Of a DNA stretch of 35,278 nucleotides, positions 31,060 to 35,278 are shown in pieces. A program made the position numbers and the translations under genes. Within the stretch, counting starts at the first letter, position 1, and each line of letters begins with the position of its first letter. The notes below the pieces were generated by a model. That model was not told the origin of the DNA. It saw only the letters and a list, made by a program, of their open reading frames with translations, and did no database searches. The DNA is taken from positions 901,409 through 936,686 of the forward strand of contig NW_019091372.1 in NCBI RefSeq assembly GCF_001949145.1, in the 5' to 3' direction. The stretch comes from Acanthaster planci (taxonomy: Eukaryota > Echinodermata > Asteroidea > Valvatida > Acanthasteridae).

Positions 31060-33455
31060 AGAACTCACGCGCGCGTCAATGTGGGCATGCGCTATTGGAA
31101 TACCGAACTCGCTCATCGGGGTTGGTCCAAACAAATCTTAGGGTGTGGCTCGAAGGGAACGCCAACTACCTACCGGCTGAAAATCACTGGAAAGGGTCAG
31201 TGCCACCCCTGGTACACGTAGTCACAACTTGATCAAAAGTACAGTACACTTAAAATATCGGAACAAGAAAAAGGAAACTTCGAAAAGTTTCTCCTTGGCA
31301 AATTGGATACAACTTTTATCAATAACACCCTGGAATTAAAATTTCATTTATTGCCGTGCTGCATATTTCCGTATCACGAATTTCCTGGTATCAAGAGTTT
31401 CGTGACATGAATGTAGCATACAAATCATGTTTGAAAAAAGTGTAACATTGATCCTGTAGATGGGAATATACATAAAGGCTACTATTTACAAGCTTGTCAT
31501 AAAAATGTGAATGTAAAATATTGACGATTGAAATATAGTAAAATACCAGTTATTTATTTATTACAAAAGAGGGAAAACAGATGTGGTTTTGGAAATCTAC
31601 TAGGGAGTATATTAGTATATGTAGCCACAGTGGGAAATATTTGTTCCATTTTCTCCACTGAGTCTAATATTTATGACAGAAAATACATTTACTACCTGTT
31701 ATTAAACAGAAGACGAGTGGGTTTGGTATTAAGACATTTTAAACAATAAGAGACACAGTACGTGTAATGAAGCAGCGGGGACCATTCTTGTCGTCGGTGA
31801 TAATCCATAGTTCAAAGTTGTCAATTTCAAGAGCCCCACCTCTTTTGGTCGGCACCGCCCCCTCTGTAACAAATTCAGTCTACTCTCACAGAATCACACA
31901 AAAAATTGTTGCAGAAGGGTATCGCTTTACTCACCCCGACCGAGAATTCTAAATTGGGTCCAATCGTGGATGTCTAGACTGGTCTTGGTGCCCGACTGAG
32001 ACACAAGACGGGCGGGAAGAGGTCATTTTTTAAGGTCAGAATTTCATCCCTCTGAGATTGACCCCATTCATACGTAGCTTACAAAATATCACATTAATTT
32101 TCTAGTTACAAACTTCAGATCAGCGATGCTACAAGATATAGAAATGCTAATTTACTGTAAAAACGGTTATCCTGATGTTTGTTTCCTGATAAAATTATCA
32201 ATCTTTATATACAAAAGAAAAGCAGGTCCAACACCACTTAAGTTGCCAAAAATCTGTTCACTTTCTTGATAAAATGATTACACCATAATTATGTTGACGG
32301 TTTCACCACAAAGTGATGTGCACGATACGTTTGGTGCACCACAAAGTGACTTTTTACACACGACACGATTTGAGGTGTACCAACTATCCACGATACATCA
32401 ATCATGATGTAACCGACGATGTGTACCTTTTTTTTTACCTTACGTGATCAGAAAACTTGACTTAGGTTTTGCTAATACATGTAATTCTGACGAGAAAATG
32501 AAAATGTAATATCACACTTTTCCAGTCTGTAATCTCTTGGTGAATGTTGGGTATTCCAAGCTTTCGAGGAACAGAGATCGGCAACGTGCGCATCTGCCAC
32601 CAGCCTCATCAATGTTAAAAAAAAAGAGCCGGCAAATCGTGAGGGTGGTTCATTTTGCCCTGAACAATTATTTCAGACAATTTAATTCATCTATGCAGCA
32701 GCAAACAAACAGTTCCCCATGAGACACCCAATTAACAACAGAATCTTGGCAAGGCTGCATCAGATGACACCGACAAGTGATAGTTTTCATCTTTCCGACA
32801 TTTTTGCGGCAGTAAATTTACAAAACTGTTTTTTTACCATCTGACCGGAAGCAAGACCAACATACCACAGAATGTAATGGCCAAACACCCCCCCCCAAAG
32901 CGTAACTTACAAACGAGCAAGGCCAACTCAACGGAGCATTTATAGCTCCTGCTTTGTCCTTACAAGTTTTATTCTCCAGGATGTCACAAAAAGTTTACGA
33001 TCCAGAAAAACATAGCAAACTGTCAGAAATATTGGCATAAATCCTCCACTAACTAAAATCAATTTAAAATATCAATTTTATCTCTACATATTTCATCTAT
33101 GTATTAACATATATTTACAAATATTCACTCGCAACAAGGCACTCGAACTATCAAAAACTGCATATTTTTCATAAGTTCACCAAGGTGCATGTAAGTACAA
33201 CCTTTACTGTGGCGTAACTGGTATTCTGCCAATGCAGCCCAGCACAAATGGCAGTGAATGTGAACCAGTGCTAAACATGACTGGTAGCAAAACTCTCCTA
33301 CGCGTATCACAAAAAATCCACTGCAGGGAACCAGTGAAAGCAGGTAAAAGTCTTCAGTGGTGCTCTGCCTAGAGTATAACTGCACCATTTACTTTTTACT
33401 TAACCATACCAAGATGGTAGCCACACCCACCAGCATCTATATTGACCTGTCTCTC
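31060..33455. other. Non-coding stretch between MITE cluster and edge gene
   Basis: AT-rich with no supported gene. A short direct repeat CACCACAAAGTGA occurs twice at 32305-32350. The last part (up to about 32.97 kb) may be the 3' UTR of the edge gene if the AATAAA at 32973-32968 is used. Confidence 0.4.
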
Positions 33456-33458
33456 AAT

Positions 33459-33471
33459 GACCTTTGACCTC
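33459..33471 (-). promoter_or_regulatory. Perfect DR1 motif at the stop codon of the edge gene
   Basis: The minus strand reads AGGTCAAAGGTCA, two perfect AGGTCA half sites with one spacer base, the textbook DR1 site of HNF4/RXR-type receptors. It begins in the last base of the stop codon and runs into the 3' UTR, so it could be chance or an enhancer for the neighbouring COMT cluster. Confidence 0.35.
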
Positions 33472-34941
33472 TATGTCCGAGGACACATGGTGAGGTTCCG
33501 GGCAAAGTGGAAGTTGTACTCAAAGAAGTCAATGCCCACGCCATGCCCTCTCGAGTCACAGTTGATGACCTGCAGCAAACATACACAGTAAGTGCCACAT
33601 TGTAATACATTTACTGTGCACCGTGACGGTCGAGTTAGTGACTTGACTCGAGTCACAAACAACAGGTGACTCGACCGACATTACACAATCCACAGACTAG
33701 CTATCTCGTTGGTTTGACTGAGTGTACTGGCTGGGACAGAAAAGCAAAAAGGAAAGACAGCAAATATCTTCCTAGTCTAGTCTCTGTCTCTCTTTGATTA
33801 ATTGACCAGATTGGGTATCAGTCATCAGTGGCTCAAACTGACATGCATATTAATATGACTCAAGGACTCGATTCGATGCACTCACTGCACTAGGGAGTTA
33901 CTTCATTAAAAAATAAATTTGACTCACTGGCTTGGTCTGATACAGTGACTCAACCTGTCCTTCCTGATCCGACTCAACTCGAGTTACTTCAGCTTGAGTC
34001 AATGGACTCAGTGACCCTTCATTACACCGTTTGTGAGTAGTGTCCCACCACATTTCACCTAGACTGGTCCTCAACGATTGACGAGACTAGTCAAACCAGC
34101 ACTGCATTTGATGAACGCTGGTCGAAATATGATCAACAGCAGAAGCAGCTTTGGGATAAAACTCCCTCCAGGTTCTTTGGACCTACCACTTACCCCTTGC
34201 ATGGATGTGACCAAGAAAGGAAAGGTGGAATTGACAAAGTAGCCGATGGGAAGGCTGAATCGGTGATTTGTGCCCTGAAATCACAAACAATAGAGTTTTC
34301 AAAATACTTGAAGATTTGTTCAGGTTTGTTTTCTGGCAAAAAAAGATCTCCGTTTGAGAGATAATGTGGCGTAGGTGGGGAATTCACAAAATGCAGCGCG
34401 TCTCAGAAGTTGTGACACCGTTGCACACTCTGACGAGAAGCATTCCTGTTCCAACCAGGCTTTCAGATAAATATTTGTTGCTCGTGTGTCTTGCGTGATG
34501 CTTGCTAAGCCATCTACACAGGCAGTGCTATTAACGTACCTCTGAGTAGCTGGTGTTTTGGGGAGAAACCGCGTGCCCTGACTCGAGACACTTCGCGATG
34601 AGGGTGGGCCTGCAGAGCCACACGCAAGAGCTGACGGTTGTACTGAGACAAATGTGCACAAATAGACGAGAGAGTCGGATTAGTCCCTTGCTCTACCCAA
34701 ATCTGAGCTCACTGTTTCCACAAGAACTTCAAGGATATTATAAAGCTTTTTCGGGGATCTGTAGTAACAGCACATGGTTTAGCAAGACCAAGTCCATACA
34801 TGAAACCTCCTCCGTTTCAAGTCTTGCATGCCAATCAGAAGAATGTCAGACGATTATTCAACTTACTTGATCTCAAGTGTGAATTTCTTCATGGGAACGT
34901 AGGCAGGAACAGATATATTGTAGTTGTATTTGCCGCCTTGC
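33471..34941 (-). CDS. 3' end of a lumenal/extracellular glycoprotein gene (partial, last 4 exons)
   Basis: Four consistent minus-strand exons: 34941-34867 (enters in phase 2, KYNYNISVPAYVPMKKFTLE), 34642-34540 (TTVSSCVWLC...NTSYSE), 34274-34194 (HRFSLPIGYFVNSTFPFLV) and 33569-33471 (VINCDSRGHGVGIDFFEYNF, ending CPRT and TAG). All borders are GT-AG (donors GTAAGT, GTACGT, GTAAGT) with polypyrimidine acceptors, and the phases 2, 0, 0 join one open frame. The 119-residue tail has five N-X-S/T sequons (NIS, NTT, NTS, NST, NLT) and several cysteines, which points to a secreted or lumenal domain. There is no transmembrane segment in the visible part. I do not recognise the family. The 5' exons lie beyond the right edge. 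A possible AATAAA lies at 32973-32968. Confidence 0.7.
33620..34020. repeat. TGACTC-rich degenerate repeat in an intron of the edge gene
   Basis: GACTC/GAGTC strings, several as TGACTCA or ACTCGAGT, occur more than a dozen times in about 400 bp in both orientations. It lies wholly inside the intron between the last two exons. It looks like a decayed simple repeat that happens to resemble AP-1 sites. Confidence 0.55.
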
Positions 34942-35278
34942 CTGGAAAGAGAAAGAACGAGAAAAATAAAACAAAAGCGTTAACCACTGGAAAGCTCTTT
35001 TTCTGCTGAAATTAAAAATACCAAAATCAAATTTTCTAAAACCTATTTCCAAAAATTCTGACTGTCAGCTCATTTTGCGGGGACATGTCACAGATCAAAC
35101 TGCCCTGTATTTGTTATTACCCCTACGCACGAGGGCCAAAGAAGTTCCCTTTAACCACTTCGAACCGGGGCATTTTTCAACGTTGAGGATGCTGGGCCGG
35201 CATGACTATCATTTTTTCCGTTTTCAAAATCCTTCAACAATTCATCATTCCATTTAACAGTCGTTTATAGCCGCACGG

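Overview
This is nuclear DNA from an animal, most likely a marine invertebrate. Genes are split by short introns with GT-AG borders, long non-coding stretches separate them, and diverged repeats and small inverted-repeat elements are everywhere. Dense (TACATG)n-type palindromic repeats at the left, compact introns and a lineage-specific tandem methyltransferase family make me think of amphioxus (or another invertebrate deuterostome or mollusc); the sequence alone does not settle this.

Layout. 1-7.1 kb: no convincing gene. It holds a TACATG-rich landscape, a tRNA-derived SINE-like head (about 1.99-2.05 kb), a CORE-SINE-like fragment (5.43 kb) and a 21-bp minisatellite (4.81-4.97 kb). Three open stretches in it are kept only as weak exon candidates. 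7.3-8.3 kb: a CpG-rich, promoter-like block with a 47-bp hairpin insertion flanked by 8-bp direct repeats. 8.3-11.3 kb: non-coding, with a 250-bp hAT-type element carrying a perfect target-site duplication. 11.3-28.6 kb: a minus-strand tandem cluster of catechol O-methyltransferase (COMT/TOMT)-like genes. 28.6-33.4 kb: non-coding, with a back-to-back MITE cluster. 33.5-34.9 kb: the last four exons of an unrelated minus-strand gene for a lumenal or extracellular glycoprotein, whose 5' part lies beyond the window.

The COMT cluster is the core of the window. Three copies (here COMTL-1, -3 and -6) are complete and share one architecture: exon 1 ends exactly with the start ATG, exon 2 encodes a hydrophobic N-terminal anchor plus the first helices, exon 3 encodes the SAM-binding core, and exon 4 encodes the catalytic/metal-binding half. 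Predicted proteins are 258, 259 and 260 residues. Between them are a two-exon copy (COMTL-4), a frameshifted exon-2 relic (psi-2) and a decayed exon-3 relic (psi-5). Each promoter keeps an invariant AGACTCAAAGGTCA nuclear-receptor-like element. The intact proteins keep the catalytic Asp/Lys but carry Asp where COMT has the metal ligand Asn170, and they lack the Trp38 gatekeeper, so their substrate may not be a simple catechol. The cluster shows active birth-and-death evolution: homologous 3' flanks, a microhomology deletion junction, gene-conversion mosaicism in exon 4, and possible exon sharing between COMTL-4 and COMTL-3.
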